DNA from: Serratia sarumanii
GTDB taxonomy: Bacteria > Pseudomonadota > Gammaproteobacteria > Enterobacterales > Enterobacteriaceae
Direction: 5' to 3'
NCBI RefSeq assembly: GCF_029962605.1
Contig: NZ_CP124750.1
Span: 3,224,001-3,288,000 of the forward strand
DNA: 64,000 nucleotides
Numbering within the stretch: the first letter of the stretch is position 1; each line of letters opens with the position of its first letter. Below, one piece after another: positions 8,607-18,376 of the stretch. Below the pieces are notes generated by a model. That model had not been told where the DNA came from. It made no database searches and worked only from the letters and a program-made list of their open reading frames with translations. A program made the translations under genes and the position numbers.

Positions 8607-9491
8607 ATGCGTGTGATTAAGGGCATCACTCTCTCGGTCGTCGCCTCCATCTTGTTCGGCGCGATGTATTACTTCACCTCTACCCTCACCCCGCTGAACG
8701 GCGAGCAGGTCTACGGCTGGCGCACGCTGCTGACGCTGCCGTTCCTGACGCTGTTCATGGCGCTGTCCGGCGATTGGCGCAAAGTGGGCGACACGCTGGG
8801 CTGGATCGGCCAACGGCCGCAGCGTCTGCTGGGCCTGCTGCTCACCTCGGCGCTGCTGGGGGTACAGCTGTGGTTATTCCTGTGGGCGCCGCTGCACGGC
8901 AAGGCGCTCGACGTATCGCTCGGCTATTTTCTGCTGCCGCTGACCATGGTGCTGGCGGGCCGTTTGATCTACCGCGATCGGCTGTCGCTGCTGCAAAAGC
9001 TGGCGGTGGCGTGCGCCATGGTGGGGGTGGGCAATGAGCTGTATCAGGCGGGCGGCGTCTCGTGGCCAACGCTGGTGGTGGCGCTGGGCTATCCGCTCTA
9101 CTTTATTTTGCGGCGGCGTTTCGGCACCGACAATCTCGGCGGGCTGTGGTGCGAGCTGGCGCTGATGCTGCCGGCGGCGGCCTGGTTCGCCTTCGGCGAC
9201 GGCGGCGCGGCGGCGTTGCCGACCAATGCCGAGCTGTATTGGCGCATTCCGCTGCTCGGCGTCATCAGCGCCGTGGCGCTGGTGTGTTACATCCTCGCCA
9301 GCCGTCTGCTGCCTTTCAGCCTGTTCGGCCTGCTGAGCTATGTGGAACCGGTGCTGCTGGTGATCGTCGCGCTGCTGCTCGGCGAGAGCATCGGCCAAAG
9401 CGAATGGCCAACCTATCTGGCGATCTGGCTGGCGGTGCTGCTGCTGGCGGCGGAAGGTGCGCAGCACCTGCTGCGCCGCCAGCGGGTCTGA
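8607..9491 (+). CDS. rarD: EamA-family permease RarD
   Basis: 294-aa inner-membrane protein of the drug/metabolite transporter superfamily with ten predicted membrane helices. The start (KGITLSVVASILFGAMYYFTS) and the GWR..LTLP segment are those of RarD, linked in E. coli to chloramphenicol sensitivity; its natural substrate is not established. Divergent from alkB; its stop is 1 bp from the stop of convergent entA. Confidence 0.88.
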   Translation: MRVIKGITLSVVASILFGAMYYFTSTLTPLNGEQVYGWRTLLTLPFLTLFMALSGDWRKVGDTLGWIGQRPQRLLGLLLTSALLGVQLWLFLWAPLHGKALDVSLGYFLLPLTMVLAGRLIYRDRLSLLQKLAVACAMVGVGNELYQAGGVSWPTLVVALGYPLYFILRRRFGTDNLGGLWCELALMLPAAAWFAFGDGGAAALPTNAELYWRIPLLGVISAVALVCYILASRLLPFSLFGLLSYVEPVLLVIVALLLGESIGQSEWPTYLAIWLAVLLLAAEGAQHLLRRQRV

Positions 9492-9492
9492 C

Positions 9493-10251
9493 TCAGGCGG
9501 CCAGCGTGGCGCCGCCGTCGATCACGATGTCCTGCATGGTGATGTGGCTGGCCAAATCGGAGGCCAGGAACAACACCGCGTTGGCGATCTCATCCGGGCG
9601 GGCGATTTTGCCCAGCGGGATCCCCAGCTTGAACATCTCGGGGAAGCCGGCGATGGTGCGTTGCTGCGCGTCGTCGGTCTGCCACATGCCGCGCTGCATC
9701 GGCGTGTCGGTCGAGCCCGGCGACACCAGATTGCAGCGCACGCCGAACGGCGCCATCTCCAACCCCACACAGTGGTTCAGGCTGGTCAGCGCCGCCTTGG
9801 AGGCGCAGTAGGCCGCCATCTGCGCGCGCGGCACGTGCGCGGCGTTGGAGCCGATGCTGACGATCGCCCCGCTGCGCTGCGCCTTGAAGTGCGGCAGCAC
9901 GGCGCGGAACAGGTAAAACGCTCCCGAGGCGTTGACGTTGATGCACTGATGCCAGTCATCCACGCTCAGATCTTCGGTATTGCCCATGCGCAGAATGCCG
10001 GCGGCGTTGACCAACACGTCCAGTCGCGGGTTCTCCGCCAGCTGTTGGCGGCACACCGCCTCCACCTGCTCCGGCCGGCTGATGTCCAGCGTCACGCAAG
10101 GGTAAGGCAGATCCGGGTTGGCGAACTCGCGGTCAAATCCCACCACCTCGGCGCCCTGCGTCAAAAAATGCCGGGCGATCTGCTCGCCGATGCCGCGCGC
10201 CGCGCCGGTCACCCACACGCGTTTGCCGGTGAAATCCATTTGAATGCTCAT
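9493..10251 (-). CDS. entA: 2,3-dihydro-2,3-dihydroxybenzoate dehydrogenase
   Basis: 252-aa classical short-chain dehydrogenase. It has TGAARGIGEQIA (NAD-binding TGxxxGIG, about residues 15-26), NAAG, and the YCASK catalytic pair. EntA oxidises 2,3-dihydro-2,3-DHB to 2,3-dihydroxybenzoate, the catechol unit of siderophores. The SDR family is broad, but being behind entC supports entA. The ATG at 10251 lies inside the end of a 16-codon ORF (ATGA overlap) and lacks its own good ribosome site; MDF at 10239 is an alternative start. entB and entE are absent here. Confidence 0.85.
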   Translation of the reverse strand: MSIQMDFTGKRVWVTGAARGIGEQIARHFLTQGAEVVGFDREFANPDLPYPCVTLDISRPEQVEAVCRQQLAENPRLDVLVNAAGILRMGNTEDLSVDDWHQCINVNASGAFYLFRAVLPHFKAQRSGAIVSIGSNAAHVPRAQMAAYCASKAALTSLNHCVGLEMAPFGVRCNLVSPGSTDTPMQRGMWQTDDAQQRTIAGFPEMFKLGIPLGKIARPDEIANAVLFLASDLASHITMQDIVIDGGATLAA

Positions 10252-10298
10252 GCGCACACCGCCATCCGGGCACGCTGCCGGGTCATGTTGTTGTTCAT
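10248..10298 (-). CDS. 16-codon leader ORF overlapping entA
   Basis: Encodes MNNNMTRQRARMAVCA. AGGAG lies 6 bp before its ATG, a much better ribosome site than the one at entA. Its TGA overlaps the entA ATG (ATGA), the classic geometry for translational coupling. It could be a coupling leader or the stub of a gene lost between entC and entA (where entE/entB sit in E. coli). Too short to test by homology. Confidence 0.45.
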   Translation of the reverse strand: MNNNMTRQRARMAVCA

Positions 10299-10351
10299 CG
10301 TTGTCTCCTGCGAAAGCGTATGACGCGGCGCGCACTGCGCCGCAAAGAGGC

Positions 10352-11542
10352 CTACAGCGCGCCGCTGTTCAGGCCGAAAGCGTTGAGCATGGTGCCCAGT
10401 TTGGCGGCGGTTTCCATCCACTCGGACTGCGGTGTCGAAGCGGCGACGATGCCCGCGCCGGCGAACAGCCTCACCCGGTTGCCGCGCAGCAGGCCGCTGC
10501 GGATGACGATCGCCCACTCGCCGTCGCCGTTGGCGTCACACCAGCCGACGATGCCGCTGAACAGGCCGCGATCGTGCGGTTCCAGATCGGCGATCAGTTG
10601 GCGGGCGCTCTCGGTCGGGAAGCCGCAAAGCGCCGGCGTCGGATGCAGCAGGCAGGCCAGCTGCATCACGTTGAGATTCGGGTTCAGCAGCTCGCCGCGA
10701 ATGCGGGTGGACAGGTGCCACATGGTGCCGGTGCTGAGCAGCGACGGGCCGCTGGGCACGCTCAGGCTGGCGCACAATGGCGCCAGGTGGCGGCGAATGT
10801 CGTCGATCACCAGCTTGTGTTCGTATTTGTCTTTGGTCGAGCGCATCAGGCGCTCGCTGCCGAGGCGATCCTGCTGCGGATCGTCCTGACGGCGCGCGGA
10901 GCCCGCCAGCGGATTGGTGTGGATCTCGCCGCCCTGCTTGCGGATCAGCAGTTCCGGGCTGGCGCCGATCAGCACGCCGCCATCGGCCAGCGGCAAGGAA
11001 AAGTGGTAACCGGTCGGGTTCTGCACCATCAGGTTATTGAGGATCTGGTGGCCCGCCACCGGCTGCTCCAGCTCGATGTCGAGGATGCGCGACAGCACCG
11101 CCTTGTCCAGCTTGCCCTGTTTAAAGCGGCTGACCGCTTCCGCCACCGCGTGCTTGAAGCGCGGCTCGTCCGGAATGCTGGTGCAGGCGGCCAGGCGATG
11201 CGGCTGTTGCAGCATCGGGCGCGCGGCGCGGGTAAAGCTGTCGTTGGCGACAAACTGGCAGTTTTCAGGCACGTACAGGCTGGAAGGCCGGCGCGTATCG
11301 AACGGAATGGCGCCCACCACCACCGGCGTCTCCTGGCCGGCGGCTTTGGCGCGCGCCAACGCCTGGCGGATATGCTGCGCCAGCGCGCTGCCTTCCTGCT
11401 CACCGCCGAACGCCGGCGTCTCGATACGCTCGAACACGCCATCGGCGGAGAGGGAACGGAATTCGGACCGGTACAAAAAGGTCGATTGTTCGGCGTACAC
11501 AAACCCGGGGAAGGTTTGGTTTTCTGTCGTCAGTGTCGCCAC
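10352..11542 (-). CDS. entC: Isochorismate synthase
   Basis: 396-aa member of the chorismate-binding family that converts chorismate to isochorismate, the first step to 2,3-dihydroxybenzoate. Characteristic blocks are GASPELLIRK, the AGSARR segment, the STKDKYEHKLVIDDIR region and the C-terminal GIVGWCD and LFAGAGIV stretches, as in EntC/DhbC. A GTG start at 11542 is chosen because AAAGGAG precedes it by 7 bp; the frame is open further up but would run into the Fur-box region. First gene of a Fur-type promoter with entA downstream (100-bp gap). Confidence 0.88.
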   Translation of the reverse strand: MATLTTENQTFPGFVYAEQSTFLYRSEFRSLSADGVFERIETPAFGGEQEGSALAQHIRQALARAKAAGQETPVVVGAIPFDTRRPSSLYVPENCQFVANDSFTRAARPMLQQPHRLAACTSIPDEPRFKHAVAEAVSRFKQGKLDKAVLSRILDIELEQPVAGHQILNNLMVQNPTGYHFSLPLADGGVLIGASPELLIRKQGGEIHTNPLAGSARRQDDPQQDRLGSERLMRSTKDKYEHKLVIDDIRRHLAPLCASLSVPSGPSLLSTGTMWHLSTRIRGELLNPNLNVMQLACLLHPTPALCGFPTESARQLIADLEPHDRGLFSGIVGWCDANGDGEWAIVIRSGLLRGNRVRLFAGAGIVAASTPQSEWMETAAKLGTMLNAFGLNSGAL

Positions 11543-11569
11543 TAGACCACTCCTTTGTTGCGCCTTACC

Positions 11570-11600
11570 AATGATAATGTTTATGCGAATAATTATCATT
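11570..11600. promoter_or_regulatory. Fur-box-like operator of entC
   Basis: Perfect 9-bp inverted repeat AATGATAAT / ATTATCATT with 13 bp between, fitting overlapping Fur boxes (repeats of GATAAT). It sits 28 bp upstream of the entC GTG. A possible promoter on the minus strand has TTGACC (11642-11647) and TAATTT 18 bp on. Iron repression of entCA is the likely result. Confidence 0.75.
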
Positions 11601-11731
11601 AGCTATAAAAGGAGGATAAATTACACCGGATCCCCACCGTGGGTCAATCTCCGATGAATGAATCTTTCCGCCCGCTGCGGCAAATCCGCGTTACGGCAAA
11701 GTAAGAAATAACACACTGTTATTATTGTGTT

Positions 11732-12424
11732 TTAGCAGAAAATAAAAGTCGTGACATCGTCACCTTCACGCCAAAAACGCCCGTTAAACCGGCGGCCGGC
11801 GGGGCAATTTGGCGTCAGCGTCTTAAGCAGCGCTAATACAAACGTCTGCCGCTGCATATCCACGGCGACCATGCGCGCATCGAGAAAATCGAAGTAACAG
11901 CGCACCTGCGGATAAAGCGCCTTGAACAGGCTTTCTTTGGCGGAAAACGTCAGCGTCAGCAGTTCATTGAACGGCAACGCCTCGCGCAGTAACGCCTCGC
12001 GCTCCGCCGGGGAAACGATCGCCCCCCACAGCTCCTCCGCCCGCACGTCGGAGAGCAGCGTCTCCACATCCAGCCCCACGCCGCCCAGCCCGCTCTCGCG
12101 GTGCACGGCGCACAGCGCGGTATCCGAATTATGGCTCAGCGCCCCGGCGATGCCCGGTGGCCACTGCGGCGCGCGATCTTCGCCGCGCGCCAGGGTGAAG
12201 TCGGCAAAACCGAGCGGCGCCAACAGTTGCCGCGCCAGAACACGCCCGGCCAGATACTCCGCGCGGCGCTTCGGCACCGCACGTGCCAGATGATCCGGCA
12301 GCGCAAAGCCCGCCTCGGGAAAACGCTCGTCACGATACTCCGCCAGCGCAAAATGGCAGCGCGCCACCTGGCCCGGATAGCCGTCCGGCGTGAAAAATTC
12401 GATATTGCGGATAAAAGTGGGCAA
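11732..12424 (-). CDS. entD: 4'-phosphopantetheinyl transferase, EntD family
   Basis: 230 aa. Transfers phosphopantetheine from CoA to carrier-protein serines of nonribosomal peptide synthetases. It shows GALSHNSD, the Mg-binding GVGLDVE, and the FSAKESLFKAL signature with the catalytic Glu and Lys. No ATG is available in frame after the upstream stop; TTG at 12424 is the likely start. It lies upstream of and parallel to entC, but the entC Fur box and promoter separate them. It could serve catechol siderophore or other NRPS pathways such as prodigiosin or serrawettin. Confidence 0.82.
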   Translation of the reverse strand: MPTFIRNIEFFTPDGYPGQVARCHFALAEYRDERFPEAGFALPDHLARAVPKRRAEYLAGRVLARQLLAPLGFADFTLARGEDRAPQWPPGIAGALSHNSDTALCAVHRESGLGGVGLDVETLLSDVRAEELWGAIVSPAEREALLREALPFNELLTLTFSAKESLFKALYPQVRCYFDFLDARMVAVDMQRQTFVLALLKTLTPNCPAGRRFNGRFWREGDDVTTFIFC

Positions 12425-12551
12425 CGGCGGTATCCATGATAAACAGGCAGGCTGATGATGTTAGCCCCCGAAACGGCCTGCAACAATGACCCTGGGCAAA
12501 ATAAATGGCGTTAAGGCCTGCGTGGCGGCGCGTTAGCCGGGATGGGGAGAG

Positions 12552-12579
12552 GCCTCTCCCCCGCGCGCGGGAGAGAGGC
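12552..12579 (-). terminator. Hairpin after agp
   Basis: GC-rich inverted repeat (GCCTCTCCCCC / GGGAGAGAGGC, one mismatch) 7-34 bp past the agp stop. There is no clear T-run, so it may be a 3' stabilising or Rho-assisted end rather than a strict intrinsic terminator. Confidence 0.4.
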
Positions 12580-12585
12580 TGGGCA

Positions 12586-13815
12586 TTACAAGATGCCTTT
12601 CATGGTCTTTTCGAAATCGCTCCAGGCGCAGAAGCCGTCTTTGTCGATCGGGCAGCCTTTCAGCGCCAGCGTTACCCGCTGCGGCGGGGTTTGCAGCGTC
12701 AGCGGCGTCGCCTTGCGCAGCTGTTCGGTGGACTGATAGACGTACTCGATCTTCAGCAGTTCACGGTCGTTCTGCGCGTCGCGCCAGCGCTGGAACACCA
12801 GTTTGCCGCCGATCGGCGTTTTCTCGTATTGCTGCGGCAGCTGATACGGCTGGAACTGCATGGCCGACAGCAGCGAGGCAATATTGGAGTCGTGGCCGAC
12901 CAGCACCGTCAGCTTCGGCGCGTCCGGTTTGCGCTCGCCGAGCAGCGCGTTGTTGATGTAGGTCAGCAGCGGCTTGGCGACGTTCTGCGCCACCACCGGC
13001 GAGGTGAACAGCGAGTCCTGATAGCCGTCTTTCAGCTGCGCCAGCTGCTGCCACTGGTGCGGGGTGGCGATTTTGCCCCAGGCCACCTCTTTCATCGGGA
13101 AACCTTCGTAATACTGCAGCATAAAGGCGTCCACCAGCGAGTTGCCCACCCGCAGCGGGCCGGAGACGCCCGGCTCTTTGCCCGGCACCGCGCTCATCAC
13201 GCTGGCTTCTTTGGTCAGGTCACAGTGTTTGTCGGTCTTGCAGGCGGCGGAATCCTTGTAGTCGATGATCTTCGCCAGCTGTTGGTAAGAGGCGTCCAGC
13301 TTCAGCGAGCCCAGCGCGGCGTTCATCGCCGCCAGCGCCTGCTGGTTGAAGGCCTCGCTGGTGTCGGTGATGATCGGGTTGAAGGTCGGATCCATCTCGC
13401 CCATCTTGTCCTGATGGTGCACGCTGACGTCGCAGCCGGGGAACGCGCCGTTGCTGAAGAACTGCGCGGTGGCGACCGTGCGCTGCAGGCTGTTGGCGTA
13501 GACGTACACGCTGCCGGCGGTCGGGCAACCCTCTTTCGGCAACAGGCCGGTCTGCTTCAGCCAGGCGTTGAAGTAGTGCCCCATATACACTTCCAGCACC
13601 CCGCCCTTGGTGGTCAGCTGGCCGCCCGGCGTTTCCCAGGCCGGCCAGGCCTTCGGCGTAGACTGCGCCAGCACGCTGCCGTTGTTGGCCAGCGGCGCGC
13701 GCAGGTTATGGCGGCTCATGACCAGCACCTGTTCCAGCTGATAACCGCCGGCTTCCGCCAGCGCGTTCCCGGTGAATAACAAAGGCAGGCACAGCAATAA
13801 GGTTTTTTTTCTCAT
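12586..13815 (-). CDS. agp: Periplasmic glucose-1-phosphatase (histidine acid phosphatase)
   Basis: 409 aa, near the 413 of E. coli Agp. Residues about 1-20 are a Sec signal peptide. The mature protein opens with the histidine-phosphatase motif as [10 protein letters not shown], where Asn replaces the Gly of RHG, as in Agp; the proton donor is in [13 protein letters not shown]. It releases phosphate from glucose-1-phosphate and acts slowly on phytate. It is a single gene with 146 bp before the cit operon. Confidence 0.88.
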   Translation of the reverse strand: MRKKTLLLCLPLLFTGNALAEAGGYQLEQVLVMSRHNLRAPLANNGSVLAQSTPKAWPAWETPGGQLTTKGGVLEVYMGHYFNAWLKQTGLLPKEGCPTAGSVYVYANSLQRTVATAQFFSNGAFPGCDVSVHHQDKMGEMDPTFNPIITDTSEAFNQQALAAMNAALGSLKLDASYQQLAKIIDYKDSAACKTDKHCDLTKEASVMSAVPGKEPGVSGPLRVGNSLVDAFMLQYYEGFPMKEVAWGKIATPHQWQQLAQLKDGYQDSLFTSPVVAQNVAKPLLTYINNALLGERKPDAPKLTVLVGHDSNIASLLSAMQFQPYQLPQQYEKTPIGGKLVFQRWRDAQNDRELLKIEYVYQSTEQLRKATPLTLQTPPQRVTLALKGCPIDKDGFCAWSDFEKTMKGIL

Positions 13816-13928
13816 CCGCAGAGGCTCCCGGAAAATGATTATTTTTAAGGTGTTAGAGTTTGCCTGAGTATGATGGCGGGGTTAGTGTGACAAGTGTGTG
13901 ACAGGGTTCACGGGAAAGGATCGTAACC

Positions 13929-13950
13929 GCGGCCACCGGACGGTGGCCGC
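13929..13950 (-). terminator. Hairpin after citT
   Basis: 9-bp perfect inverted repeat GCGGCCACC / GGTGGCCGC with a 4-nt loop, 12 bp past the citT stop. There is no T-run, so it is a likely 3' end structure of the cit operon. Confidence 0.45.
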
Positions 13951-13961
13951 GTGGCTTCAAC

Positions 13962-15425
13962 TCAGTACCACAGGCTCATGATCGGCCAGCCGATCAGCAG
14001 CAGCGCGGCGATGTACACCACGCCGAGAATACCGCCCAGGCGCCAGTAGTCTTTCGACTTCACGTAGCCACAGCCGTAGATGATCACCCCCGGGCCGGTG
14101 GCGTACGGCGTCAGCACGCCCATGATACCGATCGACAGCACCAGCAACATCGACAGCTGCTCCATCGGCACGCCCGGCAGCCCTTTGCCGACCGCCAGGA
14201 TCACCGGCAGCATGGTGGCGGTGTGCGCCGAGAGGCTGGCGAACAGGTAGTGGGCGAAGTAGAACACCAGCACCAGCGCCACCACCGTCATGTTCGGCGA
14301 GAAGCCGTCCAGGTGGGTGCTCATGGTCTGGGCGAACCAGTCGATAAAGCCGGAACGCGTCAGGCCGTTGGCCATCACCACCAGCGTCGCCAGGTTAACC
14401 AGCGTGTTCCAGGCGCTGGAATATTTGGTGATCTCTTTCCACGACACCACGTGCAGCGCCAGCATCAGCGACACCGCCAGCAGACACACCGCGGTGGCGT
14501 CCAGCATTTTGCCGCCGAACACCCACAGGCACAGGCTAAGCAGCACCAGGCCGATCAGGGTGTATTCCTTGCGCGTCAGCTTGCCCATTTCCCCCAGCGC
14601 GGTATCCGCCCAGGCGGCCACTTCGCTGCTGTGGGTCACGCCCGGTTTGTACAGGTAGTAGGAGATCAGCGGCGCGATGATCAGCAGCAGCAGGCCGACC
14701 GGCAGGAACGCCAGGAACCACTGCATCCAGCTGATGTGCACCCCGGCGATCTTGCCGACGAACTCGATGCCCAGCACGTTCGGCGCGGCGCCGGTGACGA
14801 ACATCGAGGAGCTGATGCTGGTACCGACCACCATCATCCACATCAGGTAACCGCCGATACGGCGCGAGGAGGGATCGTTGGGGAAGGAGTCGAACAGCGG
14901 CGGCAGGTTTTTCACCACCGGGAATACCGTGCCGCCGGTGCGCGCGGTGTTGGACGGTGTGAACGGCGCCAGCAGGATATCGATGATCACCACCGCATAG
15001 CCCAGCGTCAGCGTGCGCTTGCCCATGAACTTCACCAGGAACAGCGCGATGCGCCGCCCCAGCCCGGTGGCCTCGTAGCCCAGCGCGAAGATAAAGGCGC
15101 CGAACACCAGCCAGACGGTGGTGCTGGAGAAGCCCGCCAGCCCCCATTTCAGCGCCTCTTTACCGGCCTTGAAGCCCGGCTCCGCCAGCTCCTGCGCGCC
15201 GAACAGCACCCAGTTGGCGCTCAGCACACTGACGGTCACTGCGATAAAGCTGATGGCGGTGGCCGGGATCGGCTCCAGAATCATGCCGACGATCATCGCC
15301 ACGAAGATGGCGAAGTAGTGCCAGGCCTGCGGCGGCATGCCGTCGGGCACCGGTATCAATAACAGGATCGCGAGCACCGCCAGCGGCGCTATCGCTTTCC
15401 AGATCTTTTCCTGGGTTTGGGACAT
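13962..15425 (-). CDS. citT: Citrate/succinate antiporter CitT (DASS family)
   Basis: 487 aa, the same length as E. coli CitT. Inner-membrane divalent anion transporter that exchanges external citrate for succinate made by fermentation. DASS signatures are TPSNTARTGG and TGAAPN in the two re-entrant loop regions, with about 12 hydrophobic segments. AGGAGA is 8 bp before the ATG at 15425. Last gene of the cit operon; there is no oxaloacetate decarboxylase or CitS here, so the pathway is the E. coli type ending in succinate. Confidence 0.9.
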   Translation of the reverse strand: MSQTQEKIWKAIAPLAVLAILLLIPVPDGMPPQAWHYFAIFVAMIVGMILEPIPATAISFIAVTVSVLSANWVLFGAQELAEPGFKAGKEALKWGLAGFSSTTVWLVFGAFIFALGYEATGLGRRIALFLVKFMGKRTLTLGYAVVIIDILLAPFTPSNTARTGGTVFPVVKNLPPLFDSFPNDPSSRRIGGYLMWMMVVGTSISSSMFVTGAAPNVLGIEFVGKIAGVHISWMQWFLAFLPVGLLLLIIAPLISYYLYKPGVTHSSEVAAWADTALGEMGKLTRKEYTLIGLVLLSLCLWVFGGKMLDATAVCLLAVSLMLALHVVSWKEITKYSSAWNTLVNLATLVVMANGLTRSGFIDWFAQTMSTHLDGFSPNMTVVALVLVFYFAHYLFASLSAHTATMLPVILAVGKGLPGVPMEQLSMLLVLSIGIMGVLTPYATGPGVIIYGCGYVKSKDYWRLGGILGVVYIAALLLIGWPIMSLWY

Positions 15426-15450
15426 GGGGACTCTCCTGAAGGCTTGGTTA

Positions 15451-16335
15451 TTATTCTTGGGCACCCAGCTGCGCCAGCAGCCAGGTCACTATCAACAGGT
15501 CGGCGCTGCCGCCGGGGCTGAGGTTGCGGGCGATGCAGTCGGCATCGAAGCGCCGCAGGCGCGCCAGGCCCGCTTCCCCCGCCGAGCCGCCCTGCGCCAG
15601 CAGCAATGCCGCCCGGCGCCGCAGCCAGCGCAGCCCGTGCAGGCCGCCGCGCGAGGCGACGTTGGTGTCGTCGTTGTGGGCCATCAGCCACAGCAGGCTG
15701 TCCAGCAGCGCCCGCTGTTCGTCGCCATCGGCGGCCAGCCGTTGCCGATACAGCGGCAGCGCGCCGTCAATGACCAGCCGGAAACCGGCCTCCGCCTCGC
15801 CGCGTGCGCCGCTCAACCCATGCGCGGCGAACAGCCGCTGGCCGGCGGTCTGCCCTGCGTTGTTGCGCCGCAGCTCGCGATCCACCAGCCCCCGGCACAT
15901 CGCCGCCACCTCGGCGCACAGCGCTTCGGCGCCGATGGCGCGGCCCTGCTGCTGCAGGCGGCCGAAGGCGGTGCACAGCAACCCGAGCGAGAACACACTG
16001 CCCTTGTGGGTGTTAATGCCGCCGGTGGCGCGGAACATCTGGTTTTCGCAGGCCAGGCCGAGCGGCCGCAGCCGCGCCAGCTGCTGCTCTGCCGGCAAAG
16101 CGGCATCCTCGCGCCCGCGTTGGATAAAGCGCGGCAGCCACACGCCGATGGCGCGGGCGCTGCGATAGAAGTGCCCGAGATCCATGTCGCGGTGGGCGCC
16201 GGTATTATGGCGATCCACCAGCCCCGGCTTGGGTGTGAGGTTGACCTCCACCAGCAGCGCGCGGAAAGCGGCGCGGGCGAAGTCGCAGGCCGGTTCGGCA
16301 CGGTGGGCGGGCAGGTTAATCGGCAGAGATCGCAT
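15451..16335 (-). CDS. citG: Triphosphoribosyl-dephospho-CoA synthase
   Basis: 294 aa (E. coli CitG 292). Makes 2'-(5''-triphosphoribosyl)-3'-dephospho-CoA, the precursor of the citrate lyase prosthetic group, from ATP and dephospho-CoA. The TPKPGLVD segment near the N-terminus and the [14 protein letters not shown] motif are diagnostic. The start at 16335 has AAAGGA 9 bp upstream and overlaps the end of citX by 20 bp. Confidence 0.9.
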   Translation of the reverse strand: MRSLPINLPAHRAEPACDFARAAFRALLVEVNLTPKPGLVDRHNTGAHRDMDLGHFYRSARAIGVWLPRFIQRGREDAALPAEQQLARLRPLGLACENQMFRATGGINTHKGSVFSLGLLCTAFGRLQQQGRAIGAEALCAEVAAMCRGLVDRELRRNNAGQTAGQRLFAAHGLSGARGEAEAGFRLVIDGALPLYRQRLAADGDEQRALLDSLLWLMAHNDDTNVASRGGLHGLRWLRRRAALLLAQGGSAGEAGLARLRRFDADCIARNLSPGGSADLLIVTWLLAQLGAQE

Positions 16336-16864
16336 CGTTGAACATCCTTTCCATTTCATGCAGCAGCTGCTCGCTGCTGTGCCGCCGCTGGCGGGCGCAG
16401 ATCTTGGCCGGTTGGCCGCACAGCAGGCAGCGCCGTTCCGGCAGGCCGATGTCGCGGCGCGACAAAATGCGCCCCTGCGTATCCAGCACGTCGATATCCC
16501 ACAGCCGGCCGATCGGGCGGCTCACCTCCAGCTGCATGGCGCAGTCCTTCACCCGCTGAGCATCGGCGCGCAGCGCGACAAACCCTTCGCAACCGGTGGC
16601 GAGCGCCAGCGCCTCGGCCTGCGGGCTGGGCCAACCCTGTTCGGCGCACAGTCGCAGCAACGCCGCCCACCCCAGGTTGAAGATGCCGCGCGTCAGCGCG
16701 CTGTCCTTCACCGGGCCGGGCACCACCAGCGTCAGCACCAGCAGCGTGCACTCGTGCTGCGCCAGCCACGCCTGCTGCCGCGCCTGGCGGCATTCGCGGC
16801 TGGTGAGCAACTCCGGCAGGCTGACCGCGCGTTCGGCGGCCAGTTGGGGATCGACGGCGGCCAT
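16316..16864 (-). CDS. citX: Apo-citrate lyase phosphoribosyl-dephospho-CoA transferase
   Basis: 182 aa. Transfers the triphosphoribosyl-dephospho-CoA group to the acyl carrier subunit CitD. The FNLGWAAL segment, the IGRLWDIDV motif and the C-terminal [18 protein letters not shown] motif are family features. It begins 3 bp after the citF stop and overlaps citG. Confidence 0.9.
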   Translation of the reverse strand: MAAVDPQLAAERAVSLPELLTSRECRQARQQAWLAQHECTLLVLTLVVPGPVKDSALTRGIFNLGWAALLRLCAEQGWPSPQAEALALATGCEGFVALRADAQRVKDCAMQLEVSRPIGRLWDIDVLDTQGRILSRRDIGLPERRCLLCGQPAKICARQRRHSSEQLLHEMERMFNDAISAD

Positions 16865-16867
16865 CGG

Positions 16868-18376
16868 CTACTCCGCCACCTGATGCACCACGTCGATCAC
16901 CGAGCCGTCGCGGTAGCGCACCACCGCCACCACCTTGTCGGTAAAGGCGATCGGCTGCGGTTCGCCGGTCAGCTGCAGCGCACGGGCGCGCAGCCAGTCG
17001 ATGCTCACCACCTCGAGGCCGGCCTCCCGCAGGCGCTGCGCCAGCTCCGGCCGCGCCGGATTGACGGCGATGCCGTGGTCGGTCACCAGAATGTCGATGC
17101 TGGAGCCCGGCGTGACGCAGGTAGTCACCTGCTCTACCAGCGTCGGGATGCGCCCGCGCACCAACGGCGCAACGATGATCGCCAGCCGCGCGGCGGCGGC
17201 GGTGTCGCAGTGGCCGCCGGACGCGCCGCGCAGCACGCCGTCGGAGCCGGTCAGCACGTTAACGTTGAAGCCGGTGTCGATTTCCAGCGCGCTCAGCACC
17301 ACCACGTCGAGCCGATCGACCGACGCGCCCTTGGAGCTGAAGTTGGCGTACTGGTTGGCGCTGATTTCGATATGGCGCGGGTTGCGCGCCAGCGAGGTCG
17401 CCGCCGCCCGATCGAAGCTCTGCACGTCCAGCAGTTTGCCGATCAGCCCTTTCTCGTGCAGATCCACCATGGTCGAGGTGATGCCGCCGAGGGCGAACGC
17501 GGCGCGAATGCCGCGGGCGCGCATCTTGTCCTCCAGGAACCGGGTCACCGCCAGCGAGGCGCCGCCGGTGCCGGTTTGCAGCGAAAAGCCTTCGGTGAAG
17601 TAGCCGGAACCGGCGATCACCTCGGCGGCGCGGCGGGCGATCAGCAGCTCGCGCGGGTTCGAGGTCATGCGCGTGGCGTCGGCGCCGATCTTGTCGGCGT
17701 CGCCCACCCGCTCCAGCTGCACGATCAGATCCACCCGATCCTGCGCCAGGCTGGCGGGATGATGCGGATACGGCACCAGCTGCTCGGTCAGCAGCACCAC
17801 GGTGCCCGCCGCCTCGGCGTCCACCCGCGCATAGCCGAGCGAGCCGCAGCAGGCTTCACCGCTGTAACCGTTGGCGTTGCCGAACTCATCGCAGGCCGGC
17901 ACGCCAAGGAAGGCCACGTCTATCTTCAGCTCGCCGGATTCGATCAGGTTGACCCGGCCGCCGTGCGAGTGAATTTGCACCGGCTCCGCCAGCAGGCCGC
18001 GCGAAACCGCGTCCGCCAGCGGGCCGCGCAGCCCGGAGGTGTAAATGCGGCTCACCACGCCGTGGCGGATATGCTCAACCAGCGGCGCATGGCAGTCGGT
18101 CAGCGAGCTGGACGCCAGCGTCAGGTTGCGGAACCCCATCGCCGCCAGCGTCTCCATCACCTGATTGAGCGCCAGATCGCCGCCGCGAAACGCATGGTGG
18201 AAGGAGATGGTCATGCCGTCCTGCAGCCCGCTGCGGCGCACCGCTTCCTGCAAGGAGTCGCACAGCTTGAGATCGCGCGGTTTGCGCGCCTGCAGGTTGG
18301 CTTTGGAGACGTCCTGATAGCCCGGCAGATCCGCCGGGTTGGCGAAGGTCATCAATCGTTGTTGGCGGTTCATCAT
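16868..18376 (-). CDS. citF: Citrate lyase alpha subunit (citrate CoA-transferase)
   Basis: 502 aa. Exchanges the acetyl group on CitD for citryl. Typical blocks are FHHAFRGGD near residue 60, GGIT(S)[12 protein letters not shown] in the middle and [13 protein letters not shown] near the end. The ATG overlaps the citE stop (ATGA, with a double ATG start). Cytoplasmic; part of the (CitD-CitE-CitF)6 complex. Confidence 0.93.
   Translation of the reverse strand: MMNRQQRLMTFANPADLPGYQDVSKANLQARKPRDLKLCDSLQEAVRRSGLQDGMTISFHHAFRGGDLALNQVMETLAAMGFRNLTLASSSLTDCHAPLVEHIRHGVVSRIYTSGLRGPLADAVSRGLLAEPVQIHSHGGRVNLIESGELKIDVAFLGVPACDEFGNANGYSGEACCGSLGYARVDAEAAGTVVLLTEQLVPYPHHPASLAQDRVDLIVQLERVGDADKIGADATRMTSNPRELLIARRAAEVIAGSGYFTEGFSLQTGTGGASLAVTRFLEDKMRARGIRAAFALGGITSTMVDLHEKGLIGKLLDVQSFDRAAATSLARNPRHIEISANQYANFSSKGASVDRLDVVVLSALEIDTGFNVNVLTGSDGVLRGASGGHCDTAAAARLAIIVAPLVRGRIPTLVEQVTTCVTPGSSIDILVTDHGIAVNPARPELAQRLREAGLEVVSIDWLRARALQLTGEPQPIAFTDKVVAVVRYRDGSVIDVVHQVAE

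Noticed and set aside
14223..15362. 379-codon open frame antisense to citT
   Set aside because: Gln/His/Arg-rich translation typical of a reverse-complement shadow of a membrane protein gene.
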